In this document: positions 1-7,347 of the stretch, one piece after another
Numbering within the stretch: position 1 is the first letter of the stretch
How the letters are laid out: each line of letters starts with the position of its first letter
Assembly (NCBI GenBank): GCA_023443095.1
Contig: JAEZVV010000100.1
Coordinates: forward strand, 1-64,000
Direction: 5' to 3'
DNA: 64,000 bases
From: Pseudomonadota bacterium
GTDB taxonomy: Bacteria > Pseudomonadota > Gammaproteobacteria > Burkholderiales > Burkholderiaceae_F
Position numbers and translations under genes: made by a program
Notes under the pieces: generated by a model
Database searches by the model: none
Seen by the model: the letters and a program-made list of their open reading frames with translations, nothing else
What the model was told of the DNA's origin: nothing

Positions 1-8
1 GAGCTGCC

Positions 9-302
9 ATGAGCGATCTCTGGAACAAGACCAAGGAACTCGCGAACGAAGCCGCCGAAAGCGCCAGCAACGCCGCCAAGAAGGTCGGCGAAGTCGTGTC
101 CGACCTGGCGGGCGACGTCGCCGACGCGACCAAGTCCACCGCCAGCAAAGCCGCCGAGGCGAGCAGCCGGGCCGCCGACAGCGCAGCGGCCAAGGCTTCG
201 GAAGCGGCCAGCGCCACGGCCGATGCCGCAAGCAAGGCGGTCGACGCCACCAAGACCGCCGCCGCCAACGCCGCGGAAGCCGCCAAGAAATCGATCGGCT
301 GA
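9..302 (+). CDS. Ala/Lys-rich amphipathic small protein
   Basis: 97-residue protein made almost only of Ala, Lys, Ser, Asp, Glu, Thr and Val, with repeating AA-K/D/E patterns that would form one long amphipathic helix. There is no signal peptide, membrane segment or cysteine. The composition resembles late-embryogenesis-abundant-like, apolipoprotein-like or histone-H1-like stress proteins, and I cannot choose between them. Start is ATG at 9; too little upstream sequence is present to judge operon context. A terminator hairpin follows 20 bp after the stop, so it is the last gene of its transcript. Confidence 0.7.
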   Translation: MSDLWNKTKELANEAAESASNAAKKVGEVVSDLAGDVADATKSTASKAAEASSRAADSAAAKASEAASATADAASKAVDATKTAAANAAEAAKKSIG

Positions 303-321
303 ACCTCGCCCGCTTTCGGCC

Positions 322-351
322 AGCGCCCGCTCCTGCGGGCGCTCTTTGTTT
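322..351 (+). terminator. rho-independent terminator
   Basis: Perfect 9-bp stem AGCGCCCGC / GCGGGCGCT around a TCCT loop, followed by CTTTGTTT. It lies 20 bp after the stop of the Ala/Lys-rich gene. Confidence 0.8.
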
Positions 352-429
352 CGGCGCCACGGCCGGAACCCCAGCCCCGCGGCATCCGCCGCGACGCCGG
401 CAGACCCTTCTTGCATCCGGGACCCCGCC

Positions 430-768
430 ATGAACACCAACGCCCTGCGGCAGCGCTTCTTCCGCGAACTGGCCCACGGCCTGCATCTGGTATGGCCCAT
501 CCTTTCCGGCCTGCTGCTCTTGATGGCGGCGGCCGGCATCGTGGTCGGCCGGCTCGAAGGCTGGCCGCTGGGCGACGGCGTGTATTTCGCCTTCGTGTCG
601 GGCCTGACGATAGGTTACGGCGACCTCGTTCCCAAGGGCCTGCTCGCTCGGACGCTGGCGATCGGCATCGGCTTCTGCGGCATCCTGCTCACCGGCCTGG
701 TCGCGGCCGTAGGGGTGCAGGCTTTGCAGCTGGCGCGCAACCTGGCAACGCGGTCGGGCCGGAACTGA
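430..768 (+). CDS. two-TM potassium channel (Ion_trans_2 type)
   Basis: 112-residue inner-membrane protein with the bacterial two-helix K+ channel plan: TM1 at about residues 20-40, a pore loop, the selectivity filter TIGYGD at about 59-64, then TM2 at about 75-97. No RCK/TrkA-N or cyclic-nucleotide domain follows, so gating is not visible. A longer in-frame extension begins at 223, but it crosses the upstream terminator and is low-complexity Arg/Pro, so ATG 430 is preferred. Four subunits would be needed for a pore. The exporter gene follows after 25 bp. Confidence 0.8.
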   Translation: MNTNALRQRFFRELAHGLHLVWPILSGLLLLMAAAGIVVGRLEGWPLGDGVYFAFVSGLTIGYGDLVPKGLLARTLAIGIGFCGILLTGLVAAVGVQALQLARNLATRSGRN

Positions 769-793
769 GAGCCTCCTGACCAGGGAGAAGCCG

Positions 794-1567
794 TTGGAAC
801 TCGGCCCCCCTCATCTGCTTCTGCTCGCACTGGCCGCTGCACTCGCCAGCGCGGTCAACTCCGTGGCCGGCGGCGGCAGCCTGATCACCTTCCCCGCCCT
901 GCTGGCAGTCGGCCTGCCTCCGCTCAATGCCAATGTCAGCAACAACGTCGCTTTGTTTCCCGGCACGATCACCTCGGTCTGGTCCGAACGGCGGCAGCTG
1001 AACGGCCAGGCCGCGCGCCTGCGCTGGGCTTTATTGCCGGCGGCCGCGGGCGGCCTCGCCGGCGCCTGGGTGGTGGTGAACTCGGGCGCCGCCGTGTTCG
1101 AGCGGCTGGTGCCCTGGCTCATCCTCGTCGCCACCCTGCTCGTGGCTTTCGAGCCCAGGATCAAGGCCTGGTCGCACGCCAAACTGGCCAGTGCCAGCCA
1201 CGAAAGCCGCACCGGGCTGGCCGCGGCCAGCGCCGTCGGCAGTCTCTATGCCGGGTATTTCGGTGCCGGCCAGGGCCTGGTCTACCTTGCCTTGATGGCC
1301 TTCGCCCTGCCCGACGCGCTGCCCCGGCTCAACGCGCTGCGGCAGGTGATTACCCTCGTCGCCAAAGCCATGGCGCTGGGCCTCTTCGCCTTCGGCGGCC
1401 ACGTCGTATGGCCGGCGGCGCTGGCCATGGCGATCGGCTCGGCCCTGGGCGGCGGCGTGGCGGGCCGCTTCGCCGCGCGTATCCCGCCCGCCGTGCTGCG
1501 GACGACGGTCAGCGTGATCGGGCTGATCGTGGCAGGCGTTTATTTCGTTCACCCGCTCGGAAGCTGA
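794..1567 (+). CDS. TSUP family (TauE/SafE-like) exporter
   Basis: 257-residue multi-pass membrane protein. The N-terminal stretch with AVNSVAGGGSLITFP and the N-V-S-N-N segment is the first half of the twofold repeat of the sulfite exporter TauE/SafE (TSUP, DUF81) family. A second related half follows with GYFGAGQGLVYL at about residues 154-165. Family members move sulfur-containing anions or organic acids; the substrate here cannot be read from sequence. Translation begins at TTG 794 behind AGGGAGA. Confidence 0.85.
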   Translation: MELGPPHLLLLALAAALASAVNSVAGGGSLITFPALLAVGLPPLNANVSNNVALFPGTITSVWSERRQLNGQAARLRWALLPAAAGGLAGAWVVVNSGAAVFERLVPWLILVATLLVAFEPRIKAWSHAKLASASHESRTGLAAASAVGSLYAGYFGAGQGLVYLALMAFALPDALPRLNALRQVITLVAKAMALGLFAFGGHVVWPAALAMAIGSALGGGVAGRFAARIPPAVLRTTVSVIGLIVAGVYFVHPLGS

Positions 1568-1630
1568 GCATGGCGTCGGCGATCTGTCCGCGGCCATGAC
1601 AAAGCGGCGCAGGCCGGCAAAAATAGAGGC

Positions 1631-3148
1631 ATGCGCCGCTGTTTGTTCTGGCCCGCCGTCGCGGGCGCCCTGCTGATCGGCTTGACGGCCCGGGCCGCCG
1701 AGCCCGACTGGTTCGTCGACGGGCGCGCCACCCGCAGCGCGATCGATGCCGTCACCCTGCTCCAAGCCGCTCCCAGCCACGGCCTGGTGGCCGCCGACTA
1801 CGCCACCGCGCCGCTCGCCGCCGCACTGGCTGCGCCGGTTCCCGACCCGGCCCGGCAGGCGCGGATCGGTGCCCTGCTCGACGCCGCCCTCGAGCGCTAC
1901 CTGGCCGACCTTCACGGTGGCCGCCTGCCCCCCGCGCTGCGCCCCGCCGGCCACGCCCCCACGCCCTTCGCCGCCACCGCCGCTCTGCGTCAAGCCAAGG
2001 CAAGCGGACGGCTGCAGGACGCAGTCGACGCCGCGGTGCCGGCCCTGCCGCAATACGACGAGTTGCGTGCCGTCCTCGGCCAGTTGCGCACCCTGGAACG
2101 CCACCCCGCCTGGGCCCGGCCATTGCCACCCCTGCCCGCCCGCAAGCTCGAACCCGGCGCCCGCTGGGCCGGGCTGCCGCGCCTGCGCGAGCGCTTGTTC
2201 GGCTGGGGCGACCTGCCAGCGCCGCTGCCGCAGGCCGAGATCTACGACCCCGCCACCGTGGCCGCCGTGCGCCGCTTCCAGGAGCGCCACGGCCTCGATC
2301 CCGACGGCGTGATCGGCCGCGCCACCCTGGCTGCGCTGGAAGTGAGCCCCGCGATACGCGCCCGGCAAGTGGTCTTGTCGCTCGAGCGGCTGCGCTGGAC
2401 CCCGCTCCTGGCCAGCGAACGACGAATCGTGATCAACGTGCCGGAGTTCGTGCTGCGCGCCTACGAAGTGCGGCGCGGGAAGATCGATCTGCGGCTCTCG
2501 ATGAAAGTGATCGTGGGGCGGGCGCTGCGCACGGCCACGCCGCTTTTTGCCGAAGACATGCGCTTCATCGAGTTCAGCCCGTACTGGAACGTTCCGCCCT
2601 CGATCGCGCGCAGCGAAACCCTGCCCAAGCTGCGGGCCGACCCGGCTTATCTGGAGCGGGAAGGCTTCGAGTTCGTCAGCGCCCAGGGCGTGAGCACCGC
2701 CGTCAGCGAAGAAAACCTCGCCGCCGCGGCCAGCGGCGAAGCGCGCATCCGCCAGCGCCCCGGCCCCAGGAATGCGCTGGGCGACATCAAGTTCGTCTTT
2801 CCCAACCATGACAACATCTACCTGCACCACACACCTTCGGTGCAGTTGTTCGAGCGCGAGCGGCGCGACTTCAGCCATGGCTGCATCCGCGTCGAAGAAC
2901 CGGTACAGCTCGCCGCCTTTGTGCTGCAGGACCAGCCGGGCTGGGACGAAGACCGCATCGTCACGGCCATGACGGCAGGCAAGTCCAGCACGCTGCGCCT
3001 GGCCCAGGCCGTGCCGGTGCTGATCACCTACGCCACGGCCATCGTCAAGGATGGCCGCCCGCATTTCTTTGAAGACATTTACGGGCACGACTCGCGGCTG
3101 GCCGCAGCGCTGGCCGCACCGCGCCCGCCTCTGGTGGAGCCAAGATGA
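1631..3148 (+). CDS. L,D-transpeptidase (YcbB/LdtD-like)
   Basis: 505-residue periplasmic enzyme predicted to form 3-3 cross-links in peptidoglycan or attach proteins to it. It has a signal peptide (residues 1-22, cut near ARA-AEP), an N-terminal scaffold region, a peptidoglycan-binding helical domain near 200-240 (YDPATVAAVRRFQERHG), and a YkuD catalytic domain. The catalytic signature SHGCIRVE contains Cys418 and His416. Length and domain order match YcbB rather than the short ErfK type. Its stop overlaps the start of the next gene by 4 bp (ATGA), so the two are translationally coupled. Confidence 0.9.
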   Translation: MRRCLFWPAVAGALLIGLTARAAEPDWFVDGRATRSAIDAVTLLQAAPSHGLVAADYATAPLAAALAAPVPDPARQARIGALLDAALERYLADLHGGRLPPALRPAGHAPTPFAATAALRQAKASGRLQDAVDAAVPALPQYDELRAVLGQLRTLERHPAWARPLPPLPARKLEPGARWAGLPRLRERLFGWGDLPAPLPQAEIYDPATVAAVRRFQERHGLDPDGVIGRATLAALEVSPAIRARQVVLSLERLRWTPLLASERRIVINVPEFVLRAYEVRRGKIDLRLSMKVIVGRALRTATPLFAEDMRFIEFSPYWNVPPSIARSETLPKLRADPAYLEREGFEFVSAQGVSTAVSEENLAAAASGEARIRQRPGPRNALGDIKFVFPNHDNIYLHHTPSVQLFERERRDFSHGCIRVEEPVQLAAFVLQDQPGWDEDRIVTAMTAGKSSTLRLAQAVPVLITYATAIVKDGRPHFFEDIYGHDSRLAAALAAPRPPLVEPR

Positions 3149-3678
3149 ACTCTCCCCGCCGCCGATTCCTGAAAGTGGGGGCCGGCCTTGCCGCCGGCAG
3201 CCTGCTGCCCTTGGCTTCCCGTGCCTCGCTCGTGCAAGAGCGTTGGCTCGATTTCTTCCACACCCACACCCACGAGAAACTACGCATCACGTACGCGATC
3301 CAGGAGGCTTACGTGCCCGAAGCGCTCACCGAACTCAACCGCTTCCTGCGCGACCACTACAGCGGCGAGATCGGCAGCATCGACCCGCAGCTTTTTGACC
3401 TGCTGTGGCAGGTGAGGCAGCAGATAGGCAGCACGCGCCCGTTCGAGGTGATCTCCGGCTACCGCTGCGCCGAGACCAACGACGCCTTGCGCGCGCGCGG
3501 CGGCGGCGGGGTGGCCAAGAAAAGCCTGCACATGGAAGGCCGCGCCATCGACGTGAGGCTCTCCGGCGTGCCGCTTGCCGACCTGCGCCGCGCCGCCATC
3601 GCCTTGCAGGGCGGCGGCGTGGGTTATTACGCCGGGCAGTTCGTGCACATCGACACGGGGCGGGTGAGGCAGTGGTGA
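3145..3678 (+). CDS. YcbK-like DUF882/M15 murein peptidase
   Basis: 177 residues with a twin-arginine leader (SPRRRFLKVGAG) and hydrophobic h-region. It is followed by a DUF882 (peptidase M15-like) domain carrying the zinc-ligand pattern SLHMEGRAIDVR (about 128-139) and FVHIDTG near the C-terminus. In Enterobacteria the ycbB and ycbK genes are also adjacent, which supports both calls. Probably a periplasmic zinc D,D- or D,D/L,D-peptidase working on the same wall as the transpeptidase upstream; the specificity is inferred. Confidence 0.88.
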   Translation: MNSPRRRFLKVGAGLAAGSLLPLASRASLVQERWLDFFHTHTHEKLRITYAIQEAYVPEALTELNRFLRDHYSGEIGSIDPQLFDLLWQVRQQIGSTRPFEVISGYRCAETNDALRARGGGGVAKKSLHMEGRAIDVRLSGVPLADLRRAAIALQGGGVGYYAGQFVHIDTGRVRQW

Positions 3679-3757
3679 GCCGACCCGAGGCCGGGGACTG
3701 AGCGTCTCCGAACCCGGACCGCTGGCTCTCCGGCCCGACGCGGCGCGCGAAGTTTGA

Positions 3758-4189
3758 TCAGTGCGTCGCCAGCAGCGAGCGGCGACGGTAGGTCTCGAAG
3801 GCGAACTCTTCGAGTTCGGGGTCGAGCGCCATGCGCGAGGACACCAGGCCCACCACCTTGCCTTGGGCTATCACCGGCAGGTGGCGAAAGCCGCCTTCGT
3901 ACATGACCAGCATCGCCTTGCCGAAGGACTCGTGCCCGTCGATGGTTTTCGGCGCGGGGGTCATGACCTCGGCCACCGTGGTGTGGGCCGGGTCGAGCTT
4001 GCGCGCCACGACACGGAAAGCCAGGTCGCGCTCGGTGAAGATGCCCACCAGGGCCTCGCCATCGACGACGAGCACGGCGCCGTAGTTGCGCTTGGCCATG
4101 CGGCGCGCGGCCTCGAGCACGGTCGTCTCACGCGGCACCAGCATGAGCTTGCGCTTCTCCATCATGGAACTGACCGACTGCGTGTACAT
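3758..4189 (-). CDS. tandem CBS-domain protein
   Basis: 143-residue soluble protein consisting of two CBS motifs (about 10-65 and 75-130) that would pair into one Bateman module binding adenine nucleotides. No effector domain is attached. The ATG at 4189 is chosen because AGGAGA sits 9 bp upstream; an in-frame TTG at 4258 would add 23 non-CBS residues. An FNR-like palindrome lies about 95 bp upstream of this start, compatible with oxygen-responsive control. The partner is unknown. Confidence 0.85.
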   Translation of the reverse strand: MYTQSVSSMMEKRKLMLVPRETTVLEAARRMAKRNYGAVLVVDGEALVGIFTERDLAFRVVARKLDPAHTTVAEVMTPAPKTIDGHESFGKAMLVMYEGGFRHLPVIAQGKVVGLVSSRMALDPELEEFAFETYRRRSLLATH

Positions 4190-4683
4190 GCTGAGCTGTC
4201 TCCTGTTATCGCGGACTTGAACGCCGCATCCGACGAACTTAGTACGGCACAGGGTCAAGCTAGGGCGCGGGGCCGCAAGCCCGCTTGACCCGGGTCAAGC
4301 GAGCCGTGCGACTACCTCTTTCGAAAAGAGCTGCAACGTTGGTGCAGCGCTTAATCCTTACGAGGGGAAGACCAGCACCAAGCAGTTCGCCGAACGTATG
4401 GCCGTGCGTCGTCCAGGACTTCGCAGCAAACGTCGAACTAACTCACTGCCGCCCGAATCGAAGAACGATGAATGCTGATAGCCTCGACGAATTGGCCTGC
4501 CAAACGGGCGCGCACCCTACAAAGCGGATGCAGCCCTGATCCTCAGCAAAGACGCTCCAGGTATTTTGTGAATTTTCAGAATTTGTGCTGAGGCCCACTT
4601 CCACATCCGCCCAAACGATGAGAAATTCCTCGGCGAGCAGCAAAGCTTCACTTCGCCAGAAATGCCATGAAGGGGAAAATAGG
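4190..4683. other. intergenic region at the left edge of the AT-rich island
   Basis: 494 bp between the divergent CBS gene and the ShosT-like gene. It holds the CBS promoter side, the palindrome at 4282-4301, and an imperfect inverted repeat GCTGCA...TGCAGC near 4330-4350. A short open stretch at about 4353-4470 (reading NPYEGKTSTKQFAERMA) has no convincing start and may be a gene remnant. Composition moves from host-like GC to AT-rich near 4550. I see no integrase, tRNA or obvious direct repeat marking an insertion site. Confidence 0.5.
4282..4301. promoter_or_regulatory. 20-bp perfect palindrome, FNR/ANR-like
   Basis: CGCTTGACCCGGGTCAAGCG is a perfect 20-bp palindrome. Its core TTGAC-N4-GTCAA differs from the FNR/ANR consensus TTGAT-N4-ATCAA by one symmetrical base per arm. 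A second half-like GGGTCAAGC occurs at about 4252-4260. It lies upstream of the CBS gene. It could be an FNR-type site or another dimeric repressor operator. Confidence 0.4.
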
Positions 4684-6000
4684 ATGCCTATCGACGGATG
4701 CGCGGTGATCTTCGATTTCGATCAAACGTTAGTTAGCACGCGTGCACTTGAAGCAGCCAGGGAATCCGGCAACCGAGCAGCATTGGAGGAAAACATACAC
4801 AAAGCACGCATATACCCGCGAGCGCGCCCATTACTTGAAAAATTACATAATCTCAATATTCCAACGGCCATCGTCACGAATTCTCCGAGATGGTATGTCA
4901 CGCGAGTCTGCGAACACATCGGCATAGACACACAAAAATTCCAAGCAGTGATCTGCTACAACGATGTCGGGCCAGACCGAATCAAACCATCACCTTTCGG
5001 GATCGAGCTTGCATTAAGCAAGCTTGGGATTCAAGCCTCAAATCGCGTGCTTTACATCGGAGACTCAGACAAGGACACACACGCCGCCTACGCCGCCGGA
5101 GTAACTCCAGCCACGCCAAGCTGGGCCACAAAGGACATTGAAAATACCACCCCCGCGGCGATTGTCTCCTCAAGCGATGTCGTTGAATTTACAAACCAAC
5201 CGGAATCTTTAAAATTAGCAGCAGAACATTACGCCGACGGGAACATGGCACCCGCCCAGTTCTATTTTCTACCACACACAATAAGTGGAAAGCTCGTTTG
5301 TTCGACGAACGAAATCGAAGCTATAAGTCTCGGGAGATATTTCCCGCAATCAAGCATTATATCAACCGAATACCACGATTCCCACCAATTATCCCTCGAC
5401 ATTTCAAAAAAGGACACACACAAGGATTCGCCGACCCCAGACTATTGGCAACCGCTTATTTCAGAGGCAATCAGACGTATCCACAAGCATGAAATACTGG
5501 GCGGACTGGATATGATTTGCCCCATACCGAGCCGAGATCTCTCTCGACCCAACAGACTTGCCGACGCGGTCACTAAAGCAACTTTTACGGGCGTTGTCAG
5601 CCCCCCCCAAATCTGTCTAAGCGTGCTCAAATTCCTGGATGGATGCCCAGCCATGAAATCCCTTTCCGCGCCGAATAGAGCACTTGAAATTGGGCAATAT
5701 CTCACCCACGGAAACCAAAGTGTCGACGGCAAGCGAATTCTGCTTATCGATGACGTACTCACAACAGGCGCAACATTGATGCGCGCCCGTGAAGTACTAG
5801 TAAGTCGTGGCGCAAAATCTGTCATTGCTCTAACACTTGCGAGATCGGTGAACTTCCCAAGAGACGAGAAACTCTGTCCCAGGTGCCATCGAAAGATGAA
5901 GATCAGGCACAACAGAGGGGACGGGAGTATATTTTGGGGGTGCTCAGGCTTTCACCCGGATCGCGAGTGCACCTACACAGAGAACATAGGCAAAACGTGA
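4684..6000 (+). CDS. ShosT-like HAD-phosphoribosyltransferase with zinc ribbon
   Basis: 438-residue protein with three parts. Residues 1-190 are a HAD hydrolase: motif I DFDQT at 11-15, motif II VTNS, then the KPSP and GDSDKD motifs. Residues about 250-390 are a type I phosphoribosyltransferase with the PRPP loop LLIDDVLTTGAT near 353-364. The C-terminus (about 397-432) is a topoisomerase-type zinc ribbon with CPRC and two later Cys. The next gene encodes a DprA-like protein and overlaps by 4 bp. A PRTase toxin plus DprA-like antitoxin is the ShosTA defence arrangement. I am not certain that described ShosT proteins all carry the HAD and zinc parts. AT-rich codon use marks it as acquired. ATG 4684 follows GAAGGGGAAAATAGG. 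Confidence 0.78.
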   Translation: MPIDGCAVIFDFDQTLVSTRALEAARESGNRAALEENIHKARIYPRARPLLEKLHNLNIPTAIVTNSPRWYVTRVCEHIGIDTQKFQAVICYNDVGPDRIKPSPFGIELALSKLGIQASNRVLYIGDSDKDTHAAYAAGVTPATPSWATKDIENTTPAAIVSSSDVVEFTNQPESLKLAAEHYADGNMAPAQFYFLPHTISGKLVCSTNEIEAISLGRYFPQSSIISTEYHDSHQLSLDISKKDTHKDSPTPDYWQPLISEAIRRIHKHEILGGLDMICPIPSRDLSRPNRLADAVTKATFTGVVSPPQICLSVLKFLDGCPAMKSLSAPNRALEIGQYLTHGNQSVDGKRILLIDDVLTTGATLMRAREVLVSRGAKSVIALTLARSVNFPRDEKLCPRCHRKMKIRHNRGDGSIFWGCSGFHPDRECTYTENIGKT

Positions 6001-7022
6001 CAGACGCAACAATCTCATCCCTCACACGAAGAGTCCTGTGGGCGACGAAATTGCGCTACCTAAAGCGCAAGGAGTTGGCTCGACTTGCGGGGGACGAAAT
6101 ATTCTTTAAAACGGAAATTGAAAAACTTGGAAATTCGATTCCGGAATTCCATGGGTTCACAGCCAACTCGGAAACCGCAAGGAAAACGATGGAAGCGTGT
6201 TTAGCGGAAATCGAAACAGCCAAATCATTAAATCAGAAAATTATCTCCGTCCACGACAAACACTTTCCTCACCTGCTTGCAGACCACCCGAACCTTCCAC
6301 TCCTCCTTTACGCATCAGGTTCAACGGAAATCCTAACTTCGCCATGTGTAACCGTAATTGGTTCGCGCGACGCAACTGACCATGCTTTAGTAATAACAGA
6401 GCGAATAGTTAAAGAATTAGTAGAGGCGGGTTTCACGATAGTCAGCGGGCTAGCACTCGGAATCGATGCGACCGCACATGCAGCCGCAATTAAAGCTGGA
6501 GGGAAAACCATCGCCGTAATGCCGTGCGGACTTGAAACCATCACGCCAAAAACGAACTCACGGCTAGCAAAGGAGATCATTGAGTCTGGCGGAGCCCTCG
6601 TTTCTGAATACCCGTACAAAGCCGTGCCGTATCCGTCAAATTTTGTTGACCGCGATACGACACAAGCAGCTTTTTCGTCCGGAGTAGTGCTAATTCAAAG
6701 CGGGACCCGTGGAGGAAGCATGCACGCCAGCAGGGCAGCGATTGAAATTCAGCGCCCACTGATTGTCGTGGAGCCAACCAAGCACGATGCAGCATTTAAC
6801 CGACTCAAAGTAGACGCGAATCTTGCACTCATTAACGGCGACGCATACGAAAAGGCTTCGCTTTTGAGATGTGACGAAAGCTCTCTAGATTATCTTTTCC
6901 CCCTGCGATCCAAGGCGGACTACCCGGAAGCTTTTGCGAAGCTCAAGAACGTGCAACCGAAAGGCGCCCTACCACTGTTGCGAAGACGTAGAAAAATAGA
7001 GGCAGCAACCACTTCCGAATAA
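5997..7022 (+). CDS. ShosA-like DprA/SLOG-fold protein
   Basis: 341 residues if read from GTG 5997, whose GTGA overlaps the stop of the upstream gene; an in-frame ATG at 5883 lies inside that gene and is less likely. Residues about 110-310 form a DprA/Smf Rossmann (SLOG) domain with VIGSR, SGLALGIDATAHAAA and SGTRGGSMHAS. The N-terminal about 100 residues are helical, like the SAM-like part of DprA. A housekeeping dprA sits with topA or smg; this one is paired with a PRTase gene in an AT-rich island, so it is better read as the antitoxin or sensor half of a ShosTA-like module than as the transformation factor. Confidence 0.78.
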   Translation: MTDATISSLTRRVLWATKLRYLKRKELARLAGDEIFFKTEIEKLGNSIPEFHGFTANSETARKTMEACLAEIETAKSLNQKIISVHDKHFPHLLADHPNLPLLLYASGSTEILTSPCVTVIGSRDATDHALVITERIVKELVEAGFTIVSGLALGIDATAHAAAIKAGGKTIAVMPCGLETITPKTNSRLAKEIIESGGALVSEYPYKAVPYPSNFVDRDTTQAAFSSGVVLIQSGTRGGSMHASRAAIEIQRPLIVVEPTKHDAAFNRLKVDANLALINGDAYEKASLLRCDESSLDYLFPLRSKADYPEAFAKLKNVQPKGALPLLRRRRKIEAATTSE

Positions 7023-7347
7023 CTCTACAGACTTAGGAAATCGTCGACTTTCCCAAGCATTCATTCTTGTAAAAATCGGCGCATCAAGTCCGAACACTCT
7101 CAAAGCAATCCCCGGCACCTGCACCGCGCCTTCCATCAGCACTCTCGCGCTGCGACTCATGACGGCCTTGCTCACGACCCATTCGACGTTGACCAGTTTG
7201 GCTTCTGCGCCCATGCGCAGGGTGCCGACAACGCAGGTCTTCTCGAAGAGGTCGACGGCCTCAAAATCGGCATCAATCTCCTCGGACTGCTCGGTACCGG
7301 GTGTAGCCGATACCACTCTCCCGAACGAACACGGGATCCCAAGCGGA
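7023..7347 (-). pseudogene. host gene remnant cut by the AT-rich island
   Basis: Directly after the icmF stop and on the same strand, a frame runs from GTG 7316 to 6969. From 7316 to about 7110 codons are GC-rich and host-like (EAVDLFEKTCVVGTLRMGA..., ending MEGAVQVPG). From about 7110 the composition becomes AT-rich and the peptide continues without obvious sense into the 3' end of the ShosA-like gene. The simplest reading is a co-oriented gene downstream of icmF whose 3' part was replaced by the island. I do not recognise the family; a hotdog thioesterase is only a guess. Confidence 0.45.

Noticed and set aside
1031..3088. 685-residue minus-strand open frame opposite the L,D-transpeptidase
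   Set aside because: Low-complexity Gly/Arg/His-rich peptide antisense to a well-supported gene; typical of high-GC shadow frames.
4285..4539. 84-residue plus-strand ORF between the CBS and ShosT-like genes
   Set aside because: Composition is unlike a folded protein and no ribosome site is present; a different frame of the same DNA looks more like a gene remnant.
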